Program-made: the position numbers and the translations under genes
Part shown: positions 8,572 to 18,152 of the stretch, piece by piece
Layout: every line of letters begins with the position of its first letter
Numbering within the stretch: the first letter of the stretch is position 1
Origin: Melioribacteraceae bacterium
GTDB lineage: Bacteria; Bacteroidota; Ignavibacteria; Ignavibacteriales; Melioribacteraceae
NCBI GenBank assembly: GCA_027030245.1
Contig: JALVFE010000035.1
Location: forward strand, 1-64,000
Direction of reading: 5' to 3'
Length of the DNA: 64,000 nt
The notes under the pieces: model-generated
The model's database searches: none
What the model saw: only the letters and a program-made list of their open reading frames with translations
Told to the model about the DNA's origin: nothing

Positions 8572-10035
8572 ATGAAAATCTTTACGTTCATTCTGGTTGT
8601 ATTATCGTATGGGCTTGGTATTGCTCAAAATTATTCTAATCTAAATAATAAGATAATTAATTACAAAAACACAAAGCTTTTACGATCCGCAAGTTGGTCG
8701 GTTTATGCAAAATATTTAAATAGCGGTAAAGAAATAATCAATTACAATCCGGACTTGAGTTTAGCTCCGGCATCAAACTTAAAGCTGTTTACAACTGCCG
8801 CCGCTCTTGATTATCTTGGCGAAGATTTTACTTTCGAAACCAAAATCTATTACGACGGAAAAATCGATGAGCACGGAACTCTGAACGGCAATATATATTT
8901 TACCGGCGGGGGCGATCCGACCTTGGGTTCCGATTTGGTAAGCAATTCTCTGCCTTTCGATTCTTTAATGAAAACAATTATCGCCAAAATAAAATCTTTG
9001 GGGATAAAAAGAATTAACGGTAACATTTACGCCGATGATTTATTATACGACGACCAATTAATTCCGGACGAATGGAATTGGATTGATATCGGAAATTATT
9101 ACGCTGCACCGCTTTCCGCACTTACCATTAATGATAACCTTTATTATCTTTATTTTAAACCCGGTGGGAATGCAGGCGATAAAGCAACCGTAATCCGCAC
9201 CGAGCCTTTTGTTGAAGGTTTAAAATTTATCAATCACATGAAAACCGGACCGGAAGGTTCAGGCGATAACGGTTACATTTACAATTCACCTTGGCGGTTT
9301 ACCGCAGTGTTACGCGGCACTATTCCAAAAGGCAAAAATGAATTTTCCATAAAAGGCTCGCTTCCCGATCCACCGCTTTTCACTGTTCAATATCTGAAAA
9401 GTAAATTAAGTGAAAACGGCATTCCGGTTACGGGTGAACCCCTCAAGCTTAAAAACCATATAAATTATAACGATGAAAAGTTAATAACGAAAATAACTTC
9501 TCCCCCGTTAAAAGATATTGTTTTTATCATTAACAAGAAAAGCAATAACTTATATACCGAACTTCTCTTAAAAATGATTTCGTATAAAATCAATAAAACG
9601 GGCAGCACCAAAGACGGAACACGACTTGTTAAACTGTTTTTACAAAAAAACGGAATCGATACCACCGGAATATTACTTTACGACGGTTCGGGACTTTCAC
9701 GGGAAAATGCAATAACAACTGAAGCGATGGTTAAATTATTAACTGTCCTTACAGGCAAAAAGTATTTCGATTCTTTTCATAAGTCACTTGCGGTAATGGG
9801 AAAACCGGATGACATTGGTTTTTTCAAAAATACGGGACGCGGAACCCTTCTTGAAAATAATGTCCGTATTAAATCCGGAGTAATCGAAGGTGTAAGAGCT
9901 TATTCGGGTTACCTCAAAGATAAAAGGGGCAATGTAATTGTATTTTCGATGATAGCGAATAATTTCAATGGAGAAGGAAGCGAAGTAACATTTATCCACA
10001 GAAAGATTTTATTATCATTGGCTAATTTAAATTAA
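8572..10035 (+). CDS. dacB: D-alanyl-D-alanine carboxypeptidase/endopeptidase, PBP4 type
   Basis: A 487-residue exported penicillin-binding protein of the S13 peptidase family, acting on periplasmic peptidoglycan stem peptides. The signal peptide ends near GIAQ. The SxxK catalytic motif is in PASNLKLFTTAAA (about residue 67). GGGDPTLGSD is a conserved PBP4 segment, DGSGLSREN (about 370) holds the second motif, and RIKSGVIEGVRAYSGYL (about 430) carries KSG in place of the usual KTG. Length fits DacB. The ATG follows the amidase stop by 6 bases, and the permease starts 5 bases after its own stop, so the three genes are likely co-transcribed. The gene symbol rests on family resemblance. Confidence 0.88.
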   Translation: MKIFTFILVVLSYGLGIAQNYSNLNNKIINYKNTKLLRSASWSVYAKYLNSGKEIINYNPDLSLAPASNLKLFTTAAALDYLGEDFTFETKIYYDGKIDEHGTLNGNIYFTGGGDPTLGSDLVSNSLPFDSLMKTIIAKIKSLGIKRINGNIYADDLLYDDQLIPDEWNWIDIGNYYAAPLSALTINDNLYYLYFKPGGNAGDKATVIRTEPFVEGLKFINHMKTGPEGSGDNGYIYNSPWRFTAVLRGTIPKGKNEFSIKGSLPDPPLFTVQYLKSKLSENGIPVTGEPLKLKNHINYNDEKLITKITSPPLKDIVFIINKKSNNLYTELLLKMISYKINKTGSTKDGTRLVKLFLQKNGIDTTGILLYDGSGLSRENAITTEAMVKLLTVLTGKKYFDSFHKSLAVMGKPDDIGFFKNTGRGTLLENNVRIKSGVIEGVRAYSGYLKDKRGNVIVFSMIANNFNGEGSEVTFIHRKILLSLANLN

Positions 10036-10040
10036 CAAAC

Positions 10041-11378
10041 TTGATAACATTAAGACCTAAAAGACAGCTCAACTTTATCCAGACCTCCTCAATAATAGTC
10101 GGTCAAGTGATTGGCTCCGGCATATTTATTAATATTCCAATAGTTGCGGCAATTTCCGGTAATATTTGGATTGCAGTCTTGATTTGGTTTATCGGCGGTT
10201 TGTTATGGCTACCGCAGATTTTTATTTTAGCCGAAATGGGAAGCGCTTATCCCGATCAAGGAGGACCGTATCAATTCATAAACAAAGCCGGTTCGCCGTT
10301 TCTGGCGTTTTTATATACTTGGACAGCTTTTCTAACAAGCGATACTCCGACTTTAACAATAATCGGTTTGCTTGCCGCCGATGCCCTCAGTTATTTTTTC
10401 CCCGCGCTCGGTTTGGATTTATACGCACGGATTTTTGCATCTTTATTGATAATCGTTTTTGCCGTTTTACAATTCCGTAGCGTTAAACTCGGCGGTAACG
10501 TTCAGGTCTTTTTAACAATCACCAAACTGTTACCGTTATTTGCCGTTGTTGTTATCGGGATATTTTTTATTTTAAGCGGCAAAGCGCAACCTGTGAATTT
10601 AACCGGGCAAAACGATATAACAATGCACATGCTAACCGCCGGGGTTGCCGCAACGGTTTGGGCTTACGCAGGTTTCTTGAATATTCTTTACACTTCGGGA
10701 GAAATTATAAACCCCAAAAAACTATTACCAAAATCACTAATCGGTTCGGTAATCTTTGTAATGGTTTCCTACATTCTGATTAATATCGGCACGGCGGCAA
10801 TTGTGCCGTTCAACGATTTGATATCGGTGGAAGAAGGTAAATTCATAAATCCCTTTGCCTATTTGAACTTGCACGGTTTCGATGCCGGTGCTATTTTTGC
10901 CGTTGCAGTCTTTATTTCCATGCTCGGTGTAATGAACTCATCGATTATAACCCAACCGCGACTCGAATATGCAATGGCTCGCGACGGCTTATTTTTTAAG
11001 GCGTTCGGTAATCTTCATAAAAAATATTTGACACCGGATTTTTCAATATTTGCACAGTCGTTTGTAGCAATACTCTTGCTTTACGGTAACCTCGGAGATT
11101 TGCTCGGATATTTTACTTTGTCTTATGTTCTGCAAAATATGTTGGTTTACGGTTCAATTTTTTGGTTAAGGAAGAAAAACGATTACAAACCTTCGTTCAA
11201 ATCGCCGTTTTGGTTTCTCATGGCAACTTTATCGATTGTCATCCAATTGTATCTGGCATACGGTGCTTTTTTAGCATATCCCGTCGGCGGATTGATTGCA
11301 TGTTTGTCTTTAATTGTAACCGGATTGCCTTTGTATCTGTATTTTATGAAAAGAAAAAAAGCGGGATACGTTTATTAA
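10041..11378 (+). CDS. APC-superfamily amino acid permease
   Basis: A 445-residue inner-membrane transporter with about 12 hydrophobic helices. Helix 1 has the APC signature IIVGQVIGSGIFINIP, whose GSG unwound region binds the substrate amino group. PDQGGPYQFINKAGSP is typical of the loop before helix 3 in L-type amino acid transporters. The start is probably TTG at 10041: the reading frame has no earlier ATG after the upstream stop, and this places the N-terminal tail directly before helix 1. It is linked to the peptidoglycan genes upstream, so recovery of wall-derived amino acids is possible, but specificity cannot be read from sequence. It converges on the minus-strand BNR gene with 21 bases between. 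Confidence 0.85.
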   Translation: MITLRPKRQLNFIQTSSIIVGQVIGSGIFINIPIVAAISGNIWIAVLIWFIGGLLWLPQIFILAEMGSAYPDQGGPYQFINKAGSPFLAFLYTWTAFLTSDTPTLTIIGLLAADALSYFFPALGLDLYARIFASLLIIVFAVLQFRSVKLGGNVQVFLTITKLLPLFAVVVIGIFFILSGKAQPVNLTGQNDITMHMLTAGVAATVWAYAGFLNILYTSGEIINPKKLLPKSLIGSVIFVMVSYILINIGTAAIVPFNDLISVEEGKFINPFAYLNLHGFDAGAIFAVAVFISMLGVMNSSIITQPRLEYAMARDGLFFKAFGNLHKKYLTPDFSIFAQSFVAILLLYGNLGDLLGYFTLSYVLQNMLVYGSIFWLRKKNDYKPSFKSPFWFLMATLSIVIQLYLAYGAFLAYPVGGLIACLSLIVTGLPLYLYFMKRKKAGYVY

Positions 11379-11399
11379 TTAATACCCCGCTCAGAGAAA

Positions 11400-14300
11400 T
11401 TAACTTTTATCGTACTGTTCACGGGTAAGTAATTTTATTTCCTTCATCCCTTTGGACTTAAGGAAATTATTAATCTTATCGAGATTTTCATTAATCAATT
11501 TATCCGCTCTTGCAGAAATTTTCTTAAATTCGTTTTGGAGCAAATCTAATCTGTCCATTTGCGAAACAGTAGGCTTGCCCAGATAATTAATTACGCCGGC
11601 ATAAACATCGGCAACTTTTTCCGCAAGTCTTACCTGACCCGAAATCCGGTAAGGACTTGTTGCCACCAAAGTTTTATGAATTTTGTCAAGTTCATTCATA
11701 AATTCATTTACATCCACACCGCTACCGGTTTTAATATCTTTTAATTTTGAATATAAATTTGTTATTTGTTTATCCTTAAATGATATGTCTTCAAGGAGAA
11801 CGTATGCCTTGTTGAGAATCTTATATTGCAGCTTCATATCATCCGGAGAGTAACGGTTTGTTTTGGGGAATTTGATTTCCACGCTACCGGTATATTCTTT
11901 ATTTCCCTTTTTTATTTTAACAATATATTTTCCCGGCGGGAATGTGGGACCAAAAGCCGTTCTGAACGCCAAGTTAGGCGCCGAAGCTTTAACTTTCGGC
12001 GGTTTTCGTCTTACATACCATGCCACGCGGTTGATTCCTTTCCGTTTTCCGGCTGGTAACGTTTTAACCAGTTCCCCTTTTTCGTTATAAATTTCAATTG
12101 ACATATCGCCGAAGATGTGACGTTTTTTCATATAGTAATTAATCATAACCGTGGAAGGCGGGTTCGGACCGAAGAATTCTTGGTCGCCAGAAATTCCGTA
12201 AGCAAATTTAGGATTTGTAATGTAGTAAGGTTTGATTGGAAATATTTTAACGTCCGAGTTTAAAACATCTTCCGTTAACATTCGCAAAGGCGAAATGTCG
12301 TCAATAATCAGAACACCTCTGCCGTGTGTTCCCAAAACAAGATCGGAAGTTTTAGGATGAATAACCATTTCGTAAATGGGGACTTTAGGCACTTTGTTTT
12401 TGAAACGCACCCATTGTTCACCGCCGTCGATTGAAATATAAAGTCCGAACTCCGTACCAAGGAAAAGGAGATTTGGATTTACGGGATCTTCCAGAATTGT
12501 TCTTGCAAATCCTTCAATATTTTCTGTAGCGAGTGACATCCAGCTTTCACCCAAATCGGTTGTTTTATAAACATAAACATTTTTATCTCCGTTGCGGTGA
12601 CCATCGAATACAACATAAGCGGTATTTTTATCGAAATTGCTTGCAATAACTTTAGCGCACCAAGTATTTTCGGGAAGACCGGGTATTCTGTCGATAACAT
12701 TATTCCAAGTTTTTCCGCCGTTTTCCGTCACCTGCAAATTGCCGTCATCCGTTCCCACCCAAATCACATTATAATCTTTAGGCGATTCGCTAATAGTATA
12801 GATAGTGCAATGATTTTCCGCTGTAGAATTATCGATTGTCAGTCCGCCGGATTCTTCTTGCTTTTGTTTTTCCGGGTCGTTAGTTGTAAGGTCGGGAGAA
12901 ATTTTTTCCCAAGAATCACCGCGGTCGGTTGTTCTATACAAAAACTGGGCTCCGATATACAAAACCCCTTTTTGCGTAGGCGAAAAATGAATCGGGGTAT
13001 CCCAATTAAATCGGAGTTTAACATCCGGGTCGTCCGAAAAAGGTTTTATTTCTTTTACTTCCCTCGTGTCTTTATAAAATCTCATCAATTGACCGCCTTG
13101 GTAAAGCCAGTAAAGGATGTTTTTATCATTCGGATCCGGCAGCACATTAAACCCGTCGCCGTATCCTACGTTTTGCCAATCGCAGTTGGTGATGGAATTT
13201 ATACCTTTGGATTTACCAACCCAAGAGCCGTTATCTTGTAACCCCCCGTAAACATTATACGGTTCTTCGTTATCGACGCTTATATGGTAAAATTGCGAAA
13301 CAGGTAAATTCTGCGCATGTTCCCAAGTGCTTCCTTTATCGTGAGAGATGTAGAAACCGCCGTCCGTTCCTATGTAAATATGCCTGTTGTCGTTCGGGTT
13401 AACCCAAACAGTATGAATATCGCTGTGAACGTTCCCGCCTTCAACAAAAGGCGTAGTATAAGAATATCCGCCGTCGTCGCTTACATACAACGTAAAACCC
13501 GGTTTATAAAAACGGTTAGTATCAACGGGATCGGGAATTATAGCCGCAAAGTAAAACGGACGTTCCCCAACAATACTCGAAGCAGACCGTTTTTCCCAAG
13601 TCTTTCCTTTATCCAGCGAACGATATAAAGCTGTTTCCTTTGCTTCGATTAGCGCATAAACAATATTGGGATTTACCGGCGATACCGCTACCGCTATTCT
13701 TCCCAATTCGCCTTCCGGCAAACCGTTCGTTAATTTCTTCCAACTTTTACCGCCGTCTTCGGACATATACAACCCGCTTCCGGGTCCACCGGAACGGAAG
13801 GTATAAGGTTTTCTTCTGTAATCCCACATTCCGGCGTAAATAATATCCGGATTAGACGGATCAATTGCCAAATCGGAACAACCTGTATTTTCATCAACAA
13901 AGAGAACTTTTCTCCAGGTCTTCCCACCGTCGGATGTTTTAAACACTCCGCGTTTGGCATTCGGCTCCCAAATATTACCGAGAGCAGCAACGAACACTTC
14001 ATCACTGTTCTGCGGATTTATTATAATATCGGCAATATTATCAGTACCTTCCAATCCCATAAAGTTCCAATCTTCACCGCCGTTTGTGGTTTTATAAATT
14101 CCGTTACCGACACTAACACTGTTTCGCGTCCAAGGTTCGCCTGTTCCCACCCAAACCGTATCGGGATGATTTTGATCTATTGCAATCGCACCGATGGATT
14201 GGACATAATCATCGAACACCGGTTTAAATGTAGTGCCGCCATTCCGGCTTCTCCACACTCCTCCGCTTGCCGCGCCAACGTAAACAAGCAAAGGGTTTTT

Positions 14301-14468
14301 CGCGGATGCATCTATTGTGGAAATTCTTCCGCTCATTATTGCCGGACCGATTTGTCTTGCTTTGAGTTCACCGAAAAATGACGGTCTTAATTTAGTTTTT
14401 TTAGAACCGGCATTTAATTGAATGACAAAAAACAATAACAGCAAAAACACCGTTAGTATCTTTTTCAT
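11400..14468 (-). CDS. Secreted sortilin/VPS10-like BNR-repeat protein
   Basis: A 1022-residue protein with a Sec signal peptide (MKKILTVFLLLLFFVIQLNA) followed by many Asp-box/BNR units of the S-x-D-x-G-x-T-W type, for example KTSDGGKTWRK, MSEDGGKSWKK, RSLDKGKTWEK and VTENGGKTWNN. Such repeats build the multi-bladed propellers of sialidase-like and VPS10/sortilin-like domains, often annotated as glycosyl hydrolase or photosystem II stability factor-like. No catalytic sialidase triad is evident, so a binding or scaffold role is as likely as hydrolysis. The last 300 residues form a beta-rich domain and a helical tail. There is no T9SS sorting domain. It follows the LolA-like gene by 12 bases, so the pair is an operon. 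Confidence 0.75.
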   Translation of the reverse strand: MKKILTVFLLLLFFVIQLNAGSKKTKLRPSFFGELKARQIGPAIMSGRISTIDASAKNPLLVYVGAASGGVWRSRNGGTTFKPVFDDYVQSIGAIAIDQNHPDTVWVGTGEPWTRNSVSVGNGIYKTTNGGEDWNFMGLEGTDNIADIIINPQNSDEVFVAALGNIWEPNAKRGVFKTSDGGKTWRKVLFVDENTGCSDLAIDPSNPDIIYAGMWDYRRKPYTFRSGGPGSGLYMSEDGGKSWKKLTNGLPEGELGRIAVAVSPVNPNIVYALIEAKETALYRSLDKGKTWEKRSASSIVGERPFYFAAIIPDPVDTNRFYKPGFTLYVSDDGGYSYTTPFVEGGNVHSDIHTVWVNPNDNRHIYIGTDGGFYISHDKGSTWEHAQNLPVSQFYHISVDNEEPYNVYGGLQDNGSWVGKSKGINSITNCDWQNVGYGDGFNVLPDPNDKNILYWLYQGGQLMRFYKDTREVKEIKPFSDDPDVKLRFNWDTPIHFSPTQKGVLYIGAQFLYRTTDRGDSWEKISPDLTTNDPEKQKQEESGGLTIDNSTAENHCTIYTISESPKDYNVIWVGTDDGNLQVTENGGKTWNNVIDRIPGLPENTWCAKVIASNFDKNTAYVVFDGHRNGDKNVYVYKTTDLGESWMSLATENIEGFARTILEDPVNPNLLFLGTEFGLYISIDGGEQWVRFKNKVPKVPIYEMVIHPKTSDLVLGTHGRGVLIIDDISPLRMLTEDVLNSDVKIFPIKPYYITNPKFAYGISGDQEFFGPNPPSTVMINYYMKKRHIFGDMSIEIYNEKGELVKTLPAGKRKGINRVAWYVRRKPPKVKASAPNLAFRTAFGPTFPPGKYIVKIKKGNKEYTGSVEIKFPKTNRYSPDDMKLQYKILNKAYVLLEDISFKDKQITNLYSKLKDIKTGSGVDVNEFMNELDKIHKTLVATSPYRISGQVRLAEKVADVYAGVINYLGKPTVSQMDRLDLLQNEFKKISARADKLINENLDKINNFLKSKGMKEIKLLTREQYDKS

Positions 14469-14480
14469 CTTTAAACCTTT

Positions 14481-15221
14481 TTATTTTTGTTTCTCTTTTG
14501 ATGGTTCCGCTGCCGGCATAACAAAAATCGAATCCGGCAAATCAACGTTATAATCAATGGAATCAATAACGATATGACTGACGGTATTCCCGTTATATTT
14601 AGTCTCGATGTCGAAAGGGTCTACAATTCCGTCTATTGATTTATAATTACTAAGTAAAGTTTCAAACTCCCTCTCCACACCTTGCACTTTGGTTTTAAAT
14701 TTTGTTTTAAGAATTACGTAGTTGTCCGCATCCATATAAACCTTTATATCATCTCCGTTTGGTCTAACAAGTTGAATTACGTAAACATCCACATCATCCA
14801 TGGTTTCTTTGCCTAATAAAGTAACCTTATACCCTTTTTCTTTATAATTATAAAACAATCCTCCGAAATCGGCTTGGATTTTCATTTTTTCGTTTTGTTC
14901 TTCCGTCATGGGTTCCGGTTTTGTTGATCCTTGAAAAGGGTTAATCGACCAACCTTTTTCACCGTCGAATGCTTGAACGATTTCCATTCCTTGAAAAGTA
15001 GCAACAGATTTGAACTTCATAGGCTTTTTGTGATATGATGTATAAGGTATCTCCATTTGTCCGCGAATTACTTTACCTTTAGCAACGAATTGCCCTTTTT
15101 CCAAAAGTTTTTTCTGACCGATAGCCTCAAAATGTTTCTGTAAAATTTCGTCAACGGTTTGGGCAAAAATTTGCGTTGCGAAAAAAAGTGAGAGAATCAT
15201 TAATATTTTTCCTGCTTTCAT
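14481..15221 (-). CDS. Outer-membrane lipoprotein-sorting (LolA/LolB-like) protein
   Basis: A 246-residue exported protein with a signal peptide ending around FATQIFAQ. The mature part has the half-barrel pattern of the LolA/LolB/outer-membrane lipoprotein-sorting superfamily: TVDEILQKHFEAIGQKK at the N-terminus, then FDGEKGWSINPFQG, DVDVYVIQLVRPNGD and MDADNYVILKTKFK. Members hold lipid or lipid anchors in the periplasm. Length matches the family. It starts the two-gene unit with the BNR protein, and the 108 bases upstream hold no gene. The exact ligand is unknown. Confidence 0.65.
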   Translation of the reverse strand: MKAGKILMILSLFFATQIFAQTVDEILQKHFEAIGQKKLLEKGQFVAKGKVIRGQMEIPYTSYHKKPMKFKSVATFQGMEIVQAFDGEKGWSINPFQGSTKPEPMTEEQNEKMKIQADFGGLFYNYKEKGYKVTLLGKETMDDVDVYVIQLVRPNGDDIKVYMDADNYVILKTKFKTKVQGVEREFETLLSNYKSIDGIVDPFDIETKYNGNTVSHIVIDSIDYNVDLPDSIFVMPAAEPSKEKQK

Positions 15222-15329
15222 TTTAACCTCATTTTATGATTTGATATAAATTAAGACGTATGCCGGAAGAAAAAGTTATATAATTTATTAATCCGGGTGA
15301 AAGGGACAGAAGGGTTGATGACTAATAAA

Positions 15330-16922
15330 TTAAACACTATATACGATTTTTCCGTCAATTACTGTTTTTATTACATTTACATTTTTAATTTGTTCCTTTG
15401 GGATATCGAAAATATTTTCAGAAAGAACAACAAAATCAGCGAATTTCCCTTCAGTTAAACTCCCTAATTTTTCTTCTTGAAACGCAGCGTAAGCCGCATC
15501 AACGGTATAAGCTTTAACCGTGTCCGCAACCGTTAGTTTTTCCTCCGGAATTAATCCTTCGTCATTTTGTATTTTTCGTGTATGCCTTGTAACCGCGGCA
15601 TAAATGCCTTTTAACGGATTAATGGTTACGACAGGCCAATCACTGCCGAAGCACAATTTAATATTATTTTTTAAGAATTTCTTAAACGGATATGCGTTTC
15701 TCATTCGTCCGGCACCGATTTTACTTTCCATCCAATCGCCGTCTTCAAACAAATGATATGGTTGAGCCGAAACGATTATTCCCAGATTTCTCATTCTTTC
15801 AAAATCTTTGTCGGACATATGTTGCGCATGTTCAATTCTGAATCTGCGGTCCCAATTACCGTTGCGGGAATTAACTTTCTCAACAATATCAATAACTTCA
15901 GAAACGGCTCTGTCCCCGATAGCGTGAATCGAGAGTTGCAATTTATTTTTATCGCTCAAAAGAATTTGGTGTTCCAGCTCCCCCGATTTCAATATATCCA
16001 TGGGTAAACCGAAATTATCATTATCATCCGCATAAGGTTCGAAAAAGTATGCGGTCGAAGACCCCAAAGCCCCATCGGCAAATGCTTTTAGCGAACCTAC
16101 TTTTAATTTATCACTACCGAAATTATATTGAATTTCCGAACCGATCAGAGATTCATAATATTTTATAGGCAAGCGTGTATATACTCTGGAGCTCAATCTG
16201 TTTTCTTTTTCCGCTTTTTGTAAAGCCTTAAAATGATTTTCATAAGTAATATCATGTATGGAAGTAACACCGAACCGGACTGCTTCTTTCATTGCCGCAT
16301 CAATCGCCTTTGAATAATCGCTTTCCGAAGGTTCTGGAATTACTTTTTGTATAAGATCAATTGCTTTATCTTTTAATATTCCCGTAGGTTCGCCGGTTTG
16401 CTTATCCCTTTCGATAAATCCGCCGGGCGGATCCGGTGTGTGTTTATTTATACCGGCTAATTTCAACGCCAAAGAGTTTGCCAACCCCATGTGATAATCC
16501 ATTCGCATTACAAATACGGGCGTTTCCTTGCTAAACGGATCAATCCAACTTTTGTCGGGCAAAATTCTCTCACTCCAATTTTGATGATTCCAATTTCCAC
16601 CAGTAATCCAACGCTCTTTATTTTCATAAATATAATTCTTTAATATTGAAATAAATTCGTCTTTCGAATTTGCACCCGACAAGTCAACACTTAATAAATA
16701 AAAACCTCCGAGAATAATGTGAGCATGGGAATCAATAAAACCTGGTAAAACCCAATGACCTTCCAGATCGATCACATCCGCATGAGTGTTGATAAATTGT
16801 TTCGCCTCTTCATTTTTTCCGGAGAATTCAATTTTGTTTCCGCTGATAACCAATGCTTCTGCAAACGGTTTTGATTCGTTAAGTGTATGAATATTTCCGT
16901 TTAAGAATACTTTCCTTTCCAT
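15330..16922 (-). CDS. YtcJ-like amidohydrolase family protein
   Basis: A 530-residue metal-dependent hydrolase of the Amidohydro_3/YtcJ group. GFIDSHAHIILGG carries the HxH metal ligands near residue 64. Downstream are HAIGDRAV, FRIEHAQHM and FGSDWPV, the usual remaining metal/active-site histidines and aspartate. The N- and C-terminal parts form the urease-like beta sandwich (KVFLNGNIHTLNE at the start, GKFADFVVLSENIF near the end). The frame is open 29 codons further upstream, but that start would overlap the divergent M23 gene, and MERKVFLNG matches family N-termini, so 16922 is chosen. It probably hydrolyses an amide or similar C-N bond; substrate unknown. No signal peptide, so cytoplasmic. 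Confidence 0.8.
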   Translation of the reverse strand: MERKVFLNGNIHTLNESKPFAEALVISGNKIEFSGKNEEAKQFINTHADVIDLEGHWVLPGFIDSHAHIILGGFYLLSVDLSGANSKDEFISILKNYIYENKERWITGGNWNHQNWSERILPDKSWIDPFSKETPVFVMRMDYHMGLANSLALKLAGINKHTPDPPGGFIERDKQTGEPTGILKDKAIDLIQKVIPEPSESDYSKAIDAAMKEAVRFGVTSIHDITYENHFKALQKAEKENRLSSRVYTRLPIKYYESLIGSEIQYNFGSDKLKVGSLKAFADGALGSSTAYFFEPYADDNDNFGLPMDILKSGELEHQILLSDKNKLQLSIHAIGDRAVSEVIDIVEKVNSRNGNWDRRFRIEHAQHMSDKDFERMRNLGIIVSAQPYHLFEDGDWMESKIGAGRMRNAYPFKKFLKNNIKLCFGSDWPVVTINPLKGIYAAVTRHTRKIQNDEGLIPEEKLTVADTVKAYTVDAAYAAFQEEKLGSLTEGKFADFVVLSENIFDIPKEQIKNVNVIKTVIDGKIVYSV

Positions 16923-16995
16923 AAGAGTACAAAGTATTTGAGAAAAATCATCCGATTTTATTATATTCAATATACAAATTACTTCAGAAGGTTCA

Positions 16996-18138
16996 ATGAA
17001 TAATTTCATAAGTTATGTCCGTCTCCTCATGTTGGTTTGTATCTTCACGTTCTTTACTCAAACAGCATATTCACAACATTTCAGAATAGAACGTCCGGTT
17101 CCGGATAGCATAGAAATTAACGGAAGTTATCTTTACGGCGAACCGAGATTTTGGGATAACGAAAATGCACACAGGGGAATCGATATGTGGATAGTTTACG
17201 ATACGGTTTATGCGGTAGCTAACGCAACGGTTTATTTCGTCGGATATAATCCTGGCGATACGATAGGCGGATATGAGCCGGGTGGAGCCGGAAATTATAT
17301 TATTTTAAAAAGTAAGTGGGAAAACAAAGATGTTTATTTTTTATATTTTCATTTAAAGAAACCTTTGATTTCTACGGGGGAAAATGTTTCTGCCAAACAG
17401 CCGATAGCAATCTCCGGAACCACGGGAAATTCAACCGGTCCGCATCTCCATTTCGAAATCAGAATGAACACCCCTTCGTATTCCGCTCAGCGTTCAAGAA
17501 GGAATCCCGAGTTGTGGTTCGGGATGAAAGGAACCGGAGCAATTTTCGGTAATGTCCCCGGAGCGCCTAATAACACAAGGGTTGATATTTCTCCCGATCC
17601 CAAACCCCGGCCTCCGTATACAACTTTTGCTTACGCCCTAACTTATGGTTTTTACGATCCGACAATCGGAAACGATGATATTTATAAGGAGAATTACGCA
17701 ATTGGTGACGTTAAACCCGGCACATACACAATTACGGCTTTGAACGGCGAGTATACACGAACCATAACCGTAAAAGAAGGTGAAGTTGTTAATGCGGATA
17801 TAACAACAGATGTAACAGTAACGGAAAATTTGCCTGACAAAATCGAATTGTTTCAGAATTATCCGAATCCGTTTAATCCGGTAACAACAATAGAATATTC
17901 AATTTCTAAAACCCCCCTTAATCCCCCCTTTGCTAAAGGGGGGAAAACAGGGGGGTTCGTAACTCTTAAGGTATATGATATACTCGGAAGAGAAATAGCG
18001 ACATTAGTAAATAGATATCAACCACCAGGAAAATATTCGGTTACGTTCAACGCAAGCAAGCTGAACAGCGGAATATATTTCTACAAACTTCAAGCAGGCA
18101 AGTACACGCTGGTAAGAAAAATGACAGTTATTAAATAA
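16996..18138 (+). CDS. Secreted M23-family peptidase with T9SS sorting domain
   Basis: A 380-residue protein. The signal peptide (ends near TQTAYSQ) is followed by a lysostaphin-like M23 zinc peptidase domain: HRGIDMW (about residue 60) with the first zinc ligands, YFLYFHLKKP, and TGPHLHFEIR (about 150) with the HxH ligands, all present. A short carboxypeptidase-regulatory-like stretch (GTYTITALNGEYTRT) follows. The T9SS type A sorting domain begins at NYPNPFNPVTTIEYS and ends RKMTVIK. It likely cuts peptidoglycan or other peptides after export across the outer membrane. The sorting domain carries an in-frame palindromic insertion (17910-17957). The gene is divergent from the amidohydrolase and 14 bases ahead of the transglutaminase gene. 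Confidence 0.88.
   Translation: MNNFISYVRLLMLVCIFTFFTQTAYSQHFRIERPVPDSIEINGSYLYGEPRFWDNENAHRGIDMWIVYDTVYAVANATVYFVGYNPGDTIGGYEPGGAGNYIILKSKWENKDVYFLYFHLKKPLISTGENVSAKQPIAISGTTGNSTGPHLHFEIRMNTPSYSAQRSRRNPELWFGMKGTGAIFGNVPGAPNNTRVDISPDPKPRPPYTTFAYALTYGFYDPTIGNDDIYKENYAIGDVKPGTYTITALNGEYTRTITVKEGEVVNADITTDVTVTENLPDKIELFQNYPNPFNPVTTIEYSISKTPLNPPFAKGGKTGGFVTLKVYDILGREIATLVNRYQPPGKYSVTFNASKLNSGIYFYKLQAGKYTLVRKMTVIK
17910..17957. repeat. Nested palindromic element inserted in frame in a coding region
   Basis: An outer stem AACCCCCCTT/CAGGGGGGTT encloses a perfect inner hairpin (TCCCCCCTTT, GCT, AAAGGGGGGA). It lies inside the M23 gene and adds about 16 residues (TPLNPPFAKGGKTGGF) to the sorting domain without breaking the frame. 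Its sequence style (C6/G6 palindromes) is unlike the AT-rich gene around it and related in style to the intergenic element at 39224-39304. Confidence 0.85.
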
Positions 18139-18152
18139 ATTATAAATTTACT